DNA of 64,000 bases from Hofstenia miamia (taxonomy: Eukaryota > Xenacoelomorpha > Acoela): contig SCFE01000003.1 of the NCBI GenBank assembly GCA_004352715.1, forward strand, positions 5,800,644 through 5,864,643, written 5' to 3'. Numbering within the stretch: position 1 is the first letter of the stretch; each line of letters starts with the position of its first letter. The notes under the pieces are model-generated. The model worked only from the letters and a program-made list of their open reading frames with translations. It had not been told where the DNA came from and did no database searches. Positions 44,521 through 57,141 of the stretch are shown in pieces. The position numbers and the translations under genes are program-made.

Positions 44521-47282
44521 GAATGTGGACTTTTTAACATCAAACAGACATAAAATGAAGAACAATTAAACTCCTTCATGTCAGGCGACTGTATTTCTGT
44601 CATGAATCTCAAAAAGACTGTCATTAAAGAAAATTCTGCAAGAATATACGTTTGATTTTGAAGTTTGAAGCTTAAGGTGAGGCGAATCGAGGCACACTTG
44701 CAACATCTGTAAATTGCAATATAAGGTAAACAGCCTTTTAATTAATTAACTATCTCCCAACAGCACCATCCATTGCTCATTATTATTTCAAGGATTTCTG
44801 CAAAATATACGAGGCATTCACGAGCTAAATATTTTATAACGCGAGTGGTAAGGAGTCAAACTTTAAATAAAGGATACATACTTAAAAGAATGACGTAGGT
44901 TGCATTACATTTATGTTAAAATGAAAAATTAGAATAAATGTCAGAAAAATGTGTGTATCCAGAGATTAGTAACATACAATTTAAGCTTTCTTTAGGTTAG
45001 TCGTACACACATGCACAGAAATTGTTGTTGTTGTTAATGATATTAATAACTCAATAATTTGGCGTATCTTCGATGGTCTACTTCTACAGCTTCATGTCTC
45101 AAACACGATTTAGGACTATATCATAGAATTCAACATTGGAAGATTCTAGTAAACAGAGAGGTAAAACATTCTACAAATTTAACCAAAATTTAGCCAATTT
45201 TTTCAGTGGCCTTTAGGTCACCTAATATTCGTTTATGCAACTAAGTTGTTTCACGTAGCCTGTAAACAAGTTTTTTACTGAGGTTTTTTGCGTACCCGTC
45301 AATCTTTGAAATTGGATCATTTTTTACCCACACTAAAAATAGCACATAATCCATGTTTTAAAAGAGCGGGTTATTCAACTATTGAGATTCAATAAAAGAA
45401 TTACATATTTTGTGGATACACCACTTACTGTAGTTGAACATGAAGACGATCAAATTAATTTTAAACCCCACCAAAATGAAGATCAAAGTGCAGATCAAAT
45501 ATGTTCCATTGGCTAAATTCAGCATATGTAAATTGTTAACAAACTGAAAACTACAATTCAGTAAATTCCATTCAATATGGAATGGTGGAACGTATATTCA
45601 TTGATGTTTTCGTCAATGTCTTTCGTCAAAACCTACAAAGTATAATTTTTTAATGTTAGGGGTAGATTTCATTCAAACTGAATCTTAGGATTATTCAATT
45701 TACTTCTGCTCAGATGGAAATATTGAGTAATCAAATTATAACATCAAAACCCGCAATTTCAAAAAATATTTTCAATCTATTAAATTTCGAAGAAAATCAT
45801 AAAAGAACCTGTGTCCTTCTTGTTTCTATTTATATAAAACTGGTAATATTTTTTAAAAAATCCCATTTCATGCAACCCCAGTTTGGAGAAGTTTCTCAAA
45901 CGAAAATTAGCTCCTGCAATGCTTTAAGAAAGCGCAGAGTGTGAGCCAGGCTTAAATAAAAATAACGAATTGCGAATCAGATCCCCACTAAATCCACGTG
46001 TCCAGTTCAATTACTGTCACTATTTGCTTTGAAAAGTAGTACATGTAAATTGGTGTTGTTTTCTAAATAAATATAAATGGTCGTTGATTAGAAAGTTGAA
46101 AGTTGCAAGGTATTGTGGTAAAGCGTTAATATCTCAAGCAAGGATCTCTTTCTTTGAAGAAAAAAGTATTTGACCAATTAAAAACCTTTTAAAATCCTCA
46201 AAGAGTTGATAAACGACAAACCTACACCGAATGACCCAGTGGCCCACTTACAGAGCAGAGAGACCTAAAAAAGTTTGTCTACTGGCTACGAACCTAGTTA
46301 ATGTCTTCAAAGTTTGCTATTAAATCCCAGTTTAGAAAGTATTTCCTATATTGAAATAATTTTATCTTTACGAACAAATATTGCGTTTTCTTATTGTATG
46401 CAATCGGAATAAAAATCGCTGTTTTTCTACCTCCACCAAGATGGTTATGTTATTCATAGTTGTTTTTTTTTAGCACAATTTCGAAAGTGTTTGAGATATT
46501 CAGCTGAAATTTAATTAGGAGGTGTATCTCTGATCTTTTGAACCTAGAAATATTTTGATAAAACAGCATATAATTGATATAAGTTGAATTGAAATTTTAC
46601 AAATTCGAATTGAATAATTCTGTAAGAGTTCAAATTTTATGAGGGTCCCAATCCACGGTTGATTCACTTAACATCAACTCCACCGCAGTGGCCGTTTTTT
46701 CAATTGAACCCTGCAAAGGCATATCCGTGCACGTGCACCACTGTAAACTCTCTCAATCTAATCAAAAAAAAATATACAAACAAATTTTTCAAAGGATATT
46801 TTATTGTTAAGAATCAAGATTTCTTGTACTAACTTATAATACGCAGTAGTGCTCCAGAGGTAAGTACAAGTGGTGGCATAACCAGCTTAGTCAACTTGGG
46901 GGCTGACTTAGTATAGGGGTGGCCAAGAACAATTATGTTAAATATGCAAAAGAAGGTTTCTTACTCATTGCTGTCATACGCTCTAAAAGTTTTTACTGAA
47001 GCTATTGAAAATCTTTGTATACATTTGTACAAATGCTAATTGATGAAAATGTAAGATTATGGTGAAATTCTTTGTTTTTTAAATGCAAAAATTAAGTTCA
47101 GCTTCCACTCAAATGAATTTTTGCTAATTGTGTAAAGGCTGAGTCCATTGACATTTGACTGTCCTTTGAATGCTACCTTTGGATTCAGTTGTTACTTTAC
47201 CAATGCACAATACGGTAATTACATGAAAATTATCCCACTGCAATTCAATTACGCTTTAAGTAATAAAACTATTAAATTATTG

Positions 47283-47327
<45 letters not shown>

Positions 47328-48268
47328 NNNNNNNNNNNNNNNNNNNNNNNNNNNNNNNNNNNNNNNNNNNNNNNNNNNNNNNNNNNNNNNNNNNNNNNNN
47401 NNNNNNNNNNNNNNNNNNNNNNNNNNNNNNNNNNNNNNNNNNNNNNNNNNNNNNNNNNNNNNNNNNNNNNNNNNNNNNNNNNNNNNNNNNNNNNNNNNNN
47501 NNNNNNNNNNNNNNNNNNNNNNNNNNNNNNNNNNNNNNNNNNNNNNNNNNNNNNNNNNNNNNNNNNNATATATATATATTAGATTAAGAATCATTTTTGT
47601 TCTTTACAAATAATAATCTTGAAACATCTTAAACAGACATTAATAAATCTTCTATATATGAAAAGAAGCTAAATAACATGCAGCCCCCCTTAAACCAAAA
47701 TTAGGCAATTATGATATGCGTATGCATAACAAAATTTAGCTCGCACGTACTTTATGATGGAAGCATTATAAATCCTGCTCAGTAATGACTTTTATAATGA
47801 GCATAAAATTAGACTGTCGTCTTGCTTAGAAGAACAATTTTAAAGACTAGTTGCCCGCCCTTTGACTAGGCCCTTGGGTACAGGGTGTATGCATATGTCC
47901 TCCCCACTCAAAATATTGAGGCGTCTATTTTTCGTAAAAAATGCAGCTAATCTTTTATAAGATAGGCGCCAAATTTTCATACGACAAATGCCAATAATTG
48001 CATTTTTTCAATTTAGAAAAGCCATATGTACTGACAAGGACTGAAAAATTCGACACATCAAAAATTTTAATATTATCACCCAGTAAGATATTTTAAAAAA
48101 TAAATATGCATTTCTTTATTTTAAAATTTTTTTGAAAAATGGCGCCTAATTAACTCTGCACCACCCTTACAAAAAACCTCTGTGCGATCGTGATATGTCG
48201 TAGACTACTGGCAAGTTTCTAACAATAATCAGCATTCCAACTTTGCTGGTGATTTCACATTAAATTCT
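44521..48268. other. Intergenic AT-rich DNA, no gene recognised
   Basis: The ORF at 45714-45944 has no family resemblance. Near 46853-46935 a GTGGTGGCATAACCAG motif looks like one end of an hAT-like MITE. An (AT)n tract (47284-47327) leads into a 240-N gap (47328-47567). Confidence 0.5.
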
Positions 48269-48683
48269 TTAACACTAGAACGGCGAGTAGCAAAAGAATG
48301 TGCGATCATTAATACTAGAACAGTGAGCACTCCTTAGGAATATATTTACATCTTGTGTTTCAAATGCGAAAATTATTGAATAGAAACATAATTTCTACTA
48401 ACGCATTGAATGATATTATCAACATAATTGGAAGTATAGTATGTACCTTCTAGTGCTTTTGCGAATGAATAATTGAGAAAACAAAAAAGCTTACACGTTA
48501 TTTTGATCCAGGGGCATAGCTGCAGGGGGCTATGCCCCTCCCCGCCCCAGAAGATCAACCTCCCCTCAGACATAATAGTAAGTAGCTTATTAGAACATTG
48601 CAATAAAATTGCTCTTTAATTTTCTTTGCCCCCCTAAAATCCATGGACCAGCTACGCCTCTGTTTTGACGTTTGTAGTGTTAA
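48269..48683. mobile_element. piggyBac-like MITE carrying a nested hAT MITE
   Basis: TTAA at 48269-48272 and 48680-48683 bracket the element. Ends are CACTAGAACGGCG and, in reverse complement, CACTACAAACGTC. The body shares long stretches with 18203-18415. It is interrupted near its right end by a 154-bp hAT MITE (48509-48662), so this insertion is older than the hAT one. Inside, at 48320-48335, a second ACTAGAACAGTG motif repeats the end. Confidence 0.72.
48509..48662. mobile_element. 154-bp hAT MITE inserted in the piggyBac-like element
   Basis: The ends CAGGGGCATAGCTG and, in reverse complement, CAGAGGCGTAGCTG form a 14-bp inverted repeat with two mismatches. Flanks TTTTGATC (48501-48508) and TTTTGACG (48663-48670) match at 6 of 8, the hAT duplication length. 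GC-rich ends with a short AT-rich middle. The ORF at 48373-48603 is an accident of this insertion. Confidence 0.8.
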
Positions 48684-49398
48684 TGTAACAAATGACACTT
48701 TGTATCAATAATTACTCATTTACTTTATTGGTGCTTCTTTCAAATGTTAAAAATTCTGTTTAAATAATACTATAGAGAGCATGTAAAAAATGGAATCTAG
48801 CACTTGAGCAGTATATACCCATTCCGACAACCAATATTTATTACTATTTCACACTGATAGATAATGGAATACACCCTTGGGTACTTATATGGTTGCTCAT
48901 TATTACCATTTGTTCATTATTTTTCATTATAATTGATAATTACATTATTTCGCTAAAAGCAGTCTCTTCCAGGAATTTTCATTGAAAACAAAACCGTATT
49001 ACATTAGCATAATTAAATATTATGCAAAAAACGATGGTCATCGACAAAGAAGATGGATTTTTTTCAAAGGCTTATTAAAATTGACAGATTTTAAACCAGC
49101 GTTCGAGTGGGAAATTTTTAGTAACCTAAACAAGTACTACAGAGACATTAAAATAATTGAAGGAAATTGTTTTTATAATGAACAAATGTACTTGTTGAAC
49201 GCATTTTAGAAATTAGATAATTAGTGTACACCTGATGGAAAACTCCAAATCTACAAGACTACTTTTATACAAAAATATTATAAAGACAGTGATGATTGTA
49301 GTTTTTCGAACACCATTTGTAAAAAAATAATTTTTTCCAATTTCTCAGAATTTTTTTTAAAGTTCTGCTATCTCATTATTTTATGATGCACTATAGTC

Positions 49399-49430
<32 letters not shown>

Positions 49431-49535
49431 NNNNNNNNNNNNNNNNNNNNNNNNNNNNNNNNNNNNNNNNNNNNNNNNNNNNNNNNNNNNNNNNNNNNNN
49501 NNNNNNNNNNNNNNNNNNNNNNNNNNNNNNNNNNN

Positions 49536-49569
<34 letters not shown>

Positions 49570-52500
49570 TCTAGGCACCAATAAAAGGAAATCTTCATAA
49601 AAAGGAAAAGCTATTATAACTGTTTCCTAAGACTGAAATGGAAGATGACATTATGAAATACCTTCTTGTTCCTGGAATGCATCAGACATGGTTAAATCCT
49701 GCATGAGCCTAATTAATTTCACGACTCGAATCTTTGCATCGAATATTGAAGGAGGCTTCTAGCAATTAAGCGAAATGCTGCAAAGAATTCAATTTCTTAT
49801 CATTTTAACTAAAATGCGTTTTCTGCAATATTCCAATCTCGATGCTCCTTCATTCACAATCAATAATACGAAGTGAACATTTTAGATGCAGACGTTTTTT
49901 GAGATAAAAATTTTATTCCAATAATGACACGTAGAAATTAATTGTTTAGAAATCGCTAAAGTTTGAACGTTCTTAATAAATATTGAGTGCGTAGTAGGGT
50001 CAACACCATTTCCATTTTTCGAACTTAATGTCGATCATGGCTTTATGACTTGAACTTTTATCAGTATGAGAATTCTAACCTGAGTTTAAATTTGGTATCT
50101 CGAGGAAGCCTTCAAATTATTATGACAGGGTTTGATCAAATTGGGTTGGATCCGATTTTGAAAACTTCTAATTTGATGGGGCTGGATCGGCTTTCATTGG
50201 TATTTGTTTGGATTGAGGTAGGTCCCTTGCGGCCCTAGTTTAAGTATTACTAATCAATATTGGTTGTATTTGATGCAGTATCTCAGGAAAACATTAATTC
50301 TGATGAAGATTATTAGCTATGCATGGATAAGTGCCAAAAATGTAGTTGAAAATTGGATTGAAATTTAGTTTTCAGATCAAATATATAACTTAAGTAGATC
50401 TCAAAATTGCAGCAAAGCTAAAACCTACTTTGAGTGACATTGATCCAATGGCCAATCTCTCATTCTATATGCACAAAGAAGAACATTTGCACTGAAAAGG
50501 ATTTTAAAGTTATGAAGGAAATTGATTGTCATATAGCTGAAGACTCAATATGAGGTTCATACTATCAAATGATTTGTAAAAATAGAAGAATTATTTATCA
50601 GTGCATGGAAAAAAACATTTTTTTAATTTTTTTAAATAAATTCCACATAGCATAAAAATGCTTCCGGAGGAGTTTTTTGAACCAGACATAAAAAGAAAGG
50701 TACTTCCAAGAGTTTCATCGAAAACTCAACTGTCTGTGGTATGGTCATAAAAAATGCAAATAGTCATGACCCTAGTGCATAGCATTGAAGTGGGTTTCTA
50801 GTTTGGTTCCAGTGGTATTAATTGTAATTCTACACAAATTGTACAAATTTCGGAAATCGTAAATGCCCCTTGTTCATATTTCAATAATCAATGTATTGGG
50901 GTTCTGTTAATCGGACTATTGCAAGTTCTTAGCTGATATTTAATCCTAAAAATGATTTTTTAAACTCGATTCGCAATTGAATACAGAAATAAGGTTTCTA
51001 GTACTCGGCGTATTAAGAATTAGAGTCGACGACACTTCTTGCAATACTACATGAAAAAACAAGAATTGAAAATCTACTTGAAATTGAAAATTTTGAAAAT
51101 ATATTGAAATTTGAAAAAAAACTGTAAATTCCAAGACAAACATTTCGAGTGGAATACACAACTCGACTCTCGGTGATCCGAAAAATTACCCTGAAGGACT
51201 TCCAAAAATGACTAATGAGTAAATAAAAAAGATTTATAATAATACATTTAGAATCTAATGATATTTTTGAAGAACATGTCTTGTACTTTTTACGACCTAT
51301 ACTAAATAATAGGAATAGCTGTCTACCTAAGAGAGAGAAATAAACATTCAAACTTAAACAGTTTTATAATTTGCGTTGTAATCAATGTGAAGACCATTTT
51401 TTGTATTCAGTGGCAATAAAACAGCAGTTATTTGTGTACAGAGTGCTCGTGAACATGATGACAAAGCAAAAGTAAACAACGATTAAGTAGTTGTGTAAAT
51501 ATGTAATTTTAATATACTTTAAAAACACCCATAGAAATTATGCGCATCGCCTTCATTCAGTTTTTGTAAACATATTTTTGTTGGTACAATATGGAATGAA
51601 CAAATTCTCAAAACGTGGAGAAGTTAAGTACTACCTGGTACTATCAAAACAATGAATCCATTGCTAATTATTTCCGAATTTTCTTCAAAATATAGAACCA
51701 ATAACACAAACAAACAATTGTCGTAGACTACTACTAAATTAATAACTAAAACTGATAAAAGTCACTGCATCATGATTGGTTAAACTACATAGTAGAAAGT
51801 ATCAAGATGCTAAAATGGCTATTGCCAATTAAGATTAGTGTTTGTGACTGTAGAAAGGAGATGAACTAAGTAAATCTAAAACTCATGACTTACTTTATTC
51901 TTAATTAATATAAACAGCTAACTTCTGATTATGTGTCTGATTGTTTATTGTATTTATAATTAACTCCTAATTTTCAATTCTTATGATGGACACCCTATGT
52001 AAATATTAATGGGGAATTCTAATATTGTCATCAACAATAGGCGAATGATCAACGTTTGAGCAGTCGGCAAAATTATGACCCGTGGTCCGCCCGACCACAC
52101 TTTATTTTATTATCGGTCCGTCAGACCCGCCCGGAATATCAGAATCCTCTTTCGATTTCAAAAACTTGAACTTAAGAGTGATACAATATTTTGGGACAAT
52201 ATACATAAAAAGTGGCGATATTGCTGACGATTGACATAATTCATGCCCAAAAAGCCAAGGTTTGACGATCTAATTATTAAAAAAATTTAAGTGGCATGTG
52301 TTCGTATTTTGAGAGATCTAAATCGTAGTAAACATTGCACTTAGAATTTTACATTTATAACTTGTGATTACAATGCAGTCTGAGAAGAATCTGTCCGCCC
52401 TCTAGAAGATGTGATGCGAAAGGAAAGTAACCTTAACTAAATTTATTTTACTTTAAAAATCTCGAAAGTAGAAAAAATTCGATCGAACTAGAAATGTTCT

Positions 52501-53085
52501 TCAAGAAAATACCCAAACTCAAACTCGGACCGAGTAACTAGAACTCGACTCGAAAACCCTGAATGAGAATGGACCTCTATGACGTAATCAGCAAAGTACG
52601 AATGAAATAAGGAACCACATTAATCACAACCATCGAGGAATTCTGTTTGCTAAACCGCAAACATCTTGCAGGATGCAAGCTATATCATAATTATTGTTCA
52701 TCAGTCATCCAGTCAAATCAAAGATAAGCGCATTAATTCGGTGTGTAAATATATAGACCATTTTTTATTTCCGTGATACATTATTAGTCCAACTACATCT
52801 TTGAATTATCGTGATATGATAAGCCTCGCAGAAATACTGTCTATAACTGTGTTTTCTGCGCAGGTCCGATCTTACATGGAAATGATATATTGCATGATCC
52901 CCTCAAAACAAATCACAGGAATTACACGAATATACTATATTTAAACACCAAAGGTTAAAGTAAGTAAATTTCAACATTTACATCTATTTAAGTGGTAAGA
53001 ACAGTAAAAACTTTGTTTATAAAATAATTATTTCGGTTTCCGTGACCTTCGTAGAAGATGTCACTTGCTGCGACTCTGATCTATT
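48684..53085. other. Intergenic DNA, no confident gene
   Basis: An ORF at 48982-49209 (75 codons, KNDGHRQRRWIFFKGLLKLT) is unassigned. An (AT)n tract interrupted by 105 N lies at 49401-49566. Degenerate GGGTTGGATCCGATTTTG-type repeats near 50120-50200 and GTCCGCCCGACC/CTCGACTCG repeats near 52080-52560 look like old interspersed elements. Confidence 0.45.
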
Positions 53086-53132
53086 GGTATTGGCGGGGAC
53101 TACGCGATTAATCGCATAGTCCCCGGTATTGG
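53086..53132. repeat. 31-bp palindrome flanked by 8-bp direct repeats
   Basis: GGTATTGG at 53086-53093 and again at 53125-53132 flank a 31-bp insert. Bases 53095-53124 (GGGGACTACGCGATT then AATCGCATAGTCCCC) form a palindrome with 15-bp arms and one mismatched pair. The arrangement looks like a minimal transposon remnant: only inverted ends, inside an 8-bp target duplication. Confidence 0.75.
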
Positions 53133-54222
53133 TCTCTGTAAACAAAGCTCTGTGACCGGTCACACCTACAAGGGTACGCAACCACATCGTATTCCAAAAC
53201 GTAAATGAAAGAGAACGAATTCCTATATCGTGTGGTAACTGAATTTGATTATATTTATTGGTTTAGAAGTTATGAGCTTTTAAATTTTTTTTTGGGAAAT
53301 CCCGTTGAAAAAACCTGAAATAGAATAGGGTTAAATTAGTTGTTATTATGTCGCTTGCTGGAGAGGCGTTAACCTTAACATGTACATAGAATTACTTAAC
53401 GGAAACCGAAACTCAAATTTCAACGTTTTTAGAGAGTTCAAATTAACGACAGTTTGGAGGAACCTAATACGTATAAGACAGATCTTTTTGAAAACTAAGG
53501 ATTGGGTTCGTAAAATTGAATTTTTATAGCTTGCAATTCTTGACAAAAAAATTAAGAAATCTAACACCTGTACTATTACATCATTTGAAAAACAGTCTAC
53601 CTGTGTTTGTCAGATATTATATAACAATAAAAATAAAAAATGTGACATTTAAAGTAAATAATTTTTATTAGATGAATGCGTAAATTTTCAAAATAATACA
53701 ACTAACCTTCTACAGACTCTGTCGAAAGAAAAATGGAATTTAATGTACACCATTGTAAAATGTAGAAGATTACACCGTCCATTTTTTATCTTTGTAATCA
53801 AGTCTATTAAAATGTAAAATAGAACTGCTGCTAGATGGAGCTATTTTTGCAATCAGCCAATGATTGGCGTTAAATTCAAAATACATTTGCAATTGCATAG
53901 CGTTAATTAATTATGAATGATTGAAAGATTTCAAACTAACTTTTGCACAACAGGGTGTATTTTGACATAACCGATCAATGTGATGGACACTGCGGCAACT
54001 CAGCAGAGATATTGGGGAGTTCACGCCAATGGATTTAATTTCAAACAAGACAGATAATTATAAATGTAGTTTATTTGGCATTAAAATTTATAATCAACGA
54101 AAGGAATTTTTTTAATAATCCAAGGAAATTGAAGTTGAAGATGTGGAAATATACATAATTTTATAGGAAATAATATGAATGCTAAGTATTGAAAGAAATT
54201 CGAAAGAAGTCATACCCAGACT

Positions 54223-54260
54223 CAGCGGCGTAGCTGCCCGTAGGAAGCCGCCCCTTTCAA
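54223..54260. mobile_element. Single hAT-like MITE end
   Basis: CAGCGGCGTAGCTGCCCG followed by AAGCCGCCCC closely resembles the ends of the MITE at 48509-48662. No partner end was found downstream, so this is a truncated copy. Confidence 0.4.
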
Positions 54261-54939
54261 AACTTAAAAAAGATAGACTACAAAATGAAATAAAAATTTA
54301 CTAAATTAATGAAATATTTATTCAATATGGTGAATCAATATATGTACTTTAATCATTTTAACGCTTATTGTAAAAAATTTCAAATTTTAGCGAATAAACT
54401 ATTTGATTCCTTCTCAAAGCTTTCCAAGCTTTTACCACGTCCTTATCCATACCTCTACTATAAAACAGTTACTAACTTTGTAGTTTATTATAATTAGAGA
54501 ATAACTTTTTACGTTATTAAGAATTCTAGGGACACATTTACATATTTATGAACAGTTTTTCATTAGATTTCATTTATAGGCCGAATAAAGATTACACCGA
54601 GATGTTGTATTCAACGATGTAAGAATGTACGCTAGTGAAATAAGAGTAAGGGTACCCGCCCAATCCTGCGGGGAAACTTTTCTTTCCATATTATGAGTAT
54701 ATAAAAAAATATGATATTTTAAAGCATTAATTTTATTGCTAAAATGTTGAAAAAATTACAAAATAATGAATGGAAATTGTATTTGAAATGCTGAACATTT
54801 TTTAATTGTTTAATAGAAGTAAAGAAAATTATATTCTCGGGTATGGGTGGCACTGGGAAAAAGAGTTTCGGGTACGATTTGGTACGGTAAAAATGTATTT
54901 TTGTCGGGTAGGTACACTATTAAAAACACTATATATTGC

Positions 54940-54941
<2 letters not shown>

Positions 54942-54985
<44 letters not shown>
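54942..54985. repeat. (AT)n microsatellite at the edge of the Penelope-like element
   Basis: About 44 bases of AT immediately before the 3' end of the minus-strand Penelope-like element. The fragment at 34738 also abuts (AT)n, as does the far end at about 56469-56478. Confidence 0.9.
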
Positions 54986-54992
<7 letters not shown>

Positions 54993-55014
54993 AAATTCAT
55001 CTTAGTCTGTAAGC

Positions 55015-55063
55015 ACTTGTTGACACATTTCAACCACCTATGGGCCATCGTTAGAACATAAAA
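55015..55063 (-). ncRNA. Second hammerhead-like motif, core mutated
   Basis: Minus strand: helix I arm TGTT, CTAACGA (55054-55048), a variable helix II region (55047-55032), GAAA (55031-55028), a very short helix III, GTC (55024-55022), then AACA pairing with TGTT. The order equals the motif at 34764-34829, but the core reads CTAACGA instead of CTGACGA; change of that conserved G is expected to stop cleavage. Confidence 0.45.
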
Positions 55064-55282
55064 TTGCGGCAAATATAACTACAAAAATTCTACACTAAAT
55101 GTTCAAAAAAAATCATATATGCATGCATTAACTACAACAGAGTTCGTTTTATGTAATTAACTTGCTTGATTAAAATATAATAATTATCTTCTGTTTTTAG
55201 TATGACGATCGCTTCTGCTATTTTGGTGCTCGTTGTTTTTATTATGATGTCAAAATTATTTTCTTCGTGAGGATGTTAGTGA

Positions 55283-55387
55283 CTTCTGTGTTTAAATGTC
55301 CACTTAGATGTTCTTTTATTCTCTTTCCGTATTGTCGAACTGTTTCACCAATGTACAATTTATTGCAATTGTCATATTTATATCTAT
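55283..55387 (-). pseudogene. GIY-YIG endonuclease core of the Penelope-like element
   Basis: The minus strand encodes YKYDNCNKLYIGETVRQYGK followed by RIKEHLSGH. This matches the GIY-YIG pattern (LYIGET, then R and H/E residues) that nicks target DNA for Penelope-like insertion. Stops lie on both sides, separating it from the RT. Confidence 0.78.
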
Positions 55388-55625
55388 AGACAATTGATGA
55401 AACAATTAAGTTCTTTTGGAATTATATCTTATTCTTAAATATATATTGTCTTTTATGACTGTAATATTGGTGGTATCTTAACATTTTTAAGTTTCTTATT
55501 AACTGATCTACAATTTTTTCTTCAGTGATGTAACTTGGTGGTTCAATAAATTTCTTTAATTTGTACGTTCACTTCTTCAATAGATTTCAACGGATGTAAT
55601 AGACACTTTGAAAGAACGTCCTTAA

Positions 55626-56459
55626 TTAACTGATGAGACAACCATTTTTAGAAAATATTTCAAAAACTTGATGAAATGCAGACGTGATAAGTTTATAATT
55701 AGATGATAGTTTTATAATTCTGTCGCAAATTGCCTTAATGGTGTTAACTTTATATTTCTTGTCGCAATATGATGTAAAAGGGATGTATATTCCTGTATTC
55801 GTTGTCTTAAAATGAAGTCTTGATTCAAAATTTAATTTATTATTTTCAATTTCAGTGTCTAAGAAAACGAGTTTATTCTTGTCTTCAAACTCACATGTAA
55901 ATTTTATTTCATTCCTTTCTAAATTTAATTGCAGGGTTAAAAATGCATTTGCTTTTCCTTTATCCTCATATATTGCAAATATGTCATCAATATATCTCTT
56001 GTAAAACAAAAATTGGTCTTCTTTGAATCTGTTCTCAATGATGTTCATTGCAAATTGTTGAATAGTTGGTCCAAGAGTCGAACCCATCGACATACTTTCT
56101 ATTTGTTGATATATTTTGTTATTAAATATAAATGAGTTGTTAAGATTAGCCATTTCAAGTAGTTACTTTTAAGTTTTTTTTACATATTTCAATATCCTTA
56201 GTTGGAATTAATGACAATTGTTTTCCCTACGGGAATGTTTGTAAATAAGCTCATAACATCAGAGCTTGCTAAGAACATATTACAATTTCGATTATCTTCA
56301 TAAAGTTTGCTTTAAATCATTTATGAATTCAAATGAATCTTGCACGATATACTTTTCAAGTATGTATTTTTTCAAAAGATTGTCTAAACATTTGCTAAGA
56401 TTATACGTGACAGAACATACCATAGATAAAATTGGTCGAAGAGGTGGATCTTTTCTATT
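55626..56459 (-). pseudogene. Penelope-like reverse transcriptase, frameshifted
   Basis: The longest intact part (55626-56153) holds SMSMGSTLGP (motif B region), RYIDDIFAIYED with the catalytic YxDD, FLDTEI, and FKTTNTGIYIPFTS. Upstream, in other frames, are PPLRPILSMVCSVTYNLSK (about 56436-56380) and DVMSLFTNIPVGKTI, the motif A segment with its catalytic Asp (about 56246-56200). The order and spacing match Penelope-like RTs. A stop after NDLKQTL and frame changes before motif B break the gene. Confidence 0.82.
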
Positions 56460-56564
56460 TTTGAGAATTTATATATATATTCAAAAGTTAATTTACTGAG
56501 ATTCATATAATTAATTGAGATTAATACAAAATTAGAAAACGTGCATGTCAATATATTAATGTTA

Positions 56565-56735
56565 AGTAGAAACTAGACTGATTATAATCACATGCATGAT
56601 AGAATGAAATAGATGAATCATCATATATTGCACATGAAATCTTATCATTTTTAATCATCTTTTTCAATTTGTGGTAGTCTTAAATCATTAAAATGATAAA
56701 TTCTTTATTATGGTTATTTTAGGTGCTTGTTGAAC
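56565..56735. repeat. Dispersed repeat, inverted partner of 63035-63225
   Basis: GAAACTAGACTGATTATAAT and the following roughly 170 bases match the reverse complement of 63035-63225 with moderate divergence, including CACATGCATGATAGAATGAA. Family not known. Confidence 0.7.
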
Positions 56736-56764
56736 CTCTGAGGCAGAGCAATATTTAAATTGCA

Positions 56765-57085
56765 ACGGAGCTAGAACCGGAGCCAAATGTTTATGGAAGA
56801 GCTCCAGCTCCAACGCTTTTTTGAAAAGCTGTTTTTATTAGTTGATTTTTGTTCCTCAAAGAACTTTAATATTACAAAAATGTAAAAAAAATTCTTGGAA
56901 ATTATTAAAAGTCTGCTAAAATTTGAAAAAATCAATAAGTTCGCAAATATTCGCATTTGTGCGTATATTGTAGTTGTATTCCAGATCATAATGGAGCCGG
57001 AGCTGGAGCCATTGCCATCCAACAGCTCCTGAGCCGGAGCTGAACCTAAATTTTGACAGGAATGTACTCTAGAGCGGGAGTTGGA
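56765..57085. repeat. GGAGCTGGAGC-type inverted repeat element
   Basis: GGAGCTAGAACCGGAGCC at 56767 and GGAGCCGGAGCTGGAGCC near 56994, plus further GAGCCGGAGCTGAA, flank an AT-rich middle. The motif is a known style of degenerate, GC-rich transposon end. The 83-codon ORF at 56771-57022 runs across it and is not a gene. Confidence 0.45.
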
Positions 57086-57141
57086 GCAGCTTCATATGTG
57101 GACCTCCTTTTAATTGTCTTTTACATTGTATGGTATGAATC

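Larger units (their letters stand above)
54986..56476 (-). mobile_element. Penelope-like retroelement, degenerate
   Basis: Minus-strand order: reverse transcriptase pieces (56459 to 55626), a broken linker, a GIY-YIG nuclease core (55387-55283) and a 3' region with a hammerhead-like motif (55018-55060), ending at (AT)n. This order (RT then GIY-YIG) is diagnostic of Penelope-like elements, which copy themselves by target-primed reverse transcription. The copy is 5'-truncated and carries several stops and frameshifts, so it is not active. Confidence 0.85.

Noticed and set aside
50050-50238. 62-codon ORF with repeated GFDQIGLDPI-like phrases
   Set aside because: The DNA is a degenerate GGGTTGGATC-type interspersed repeat rather than a gene.
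51013-51351. 112-codon minus-strand ORF
   Set aside because: Rich in Ser/Phe/Ile/Leu as expected for AT-rich random frames, with no motif or splice context.
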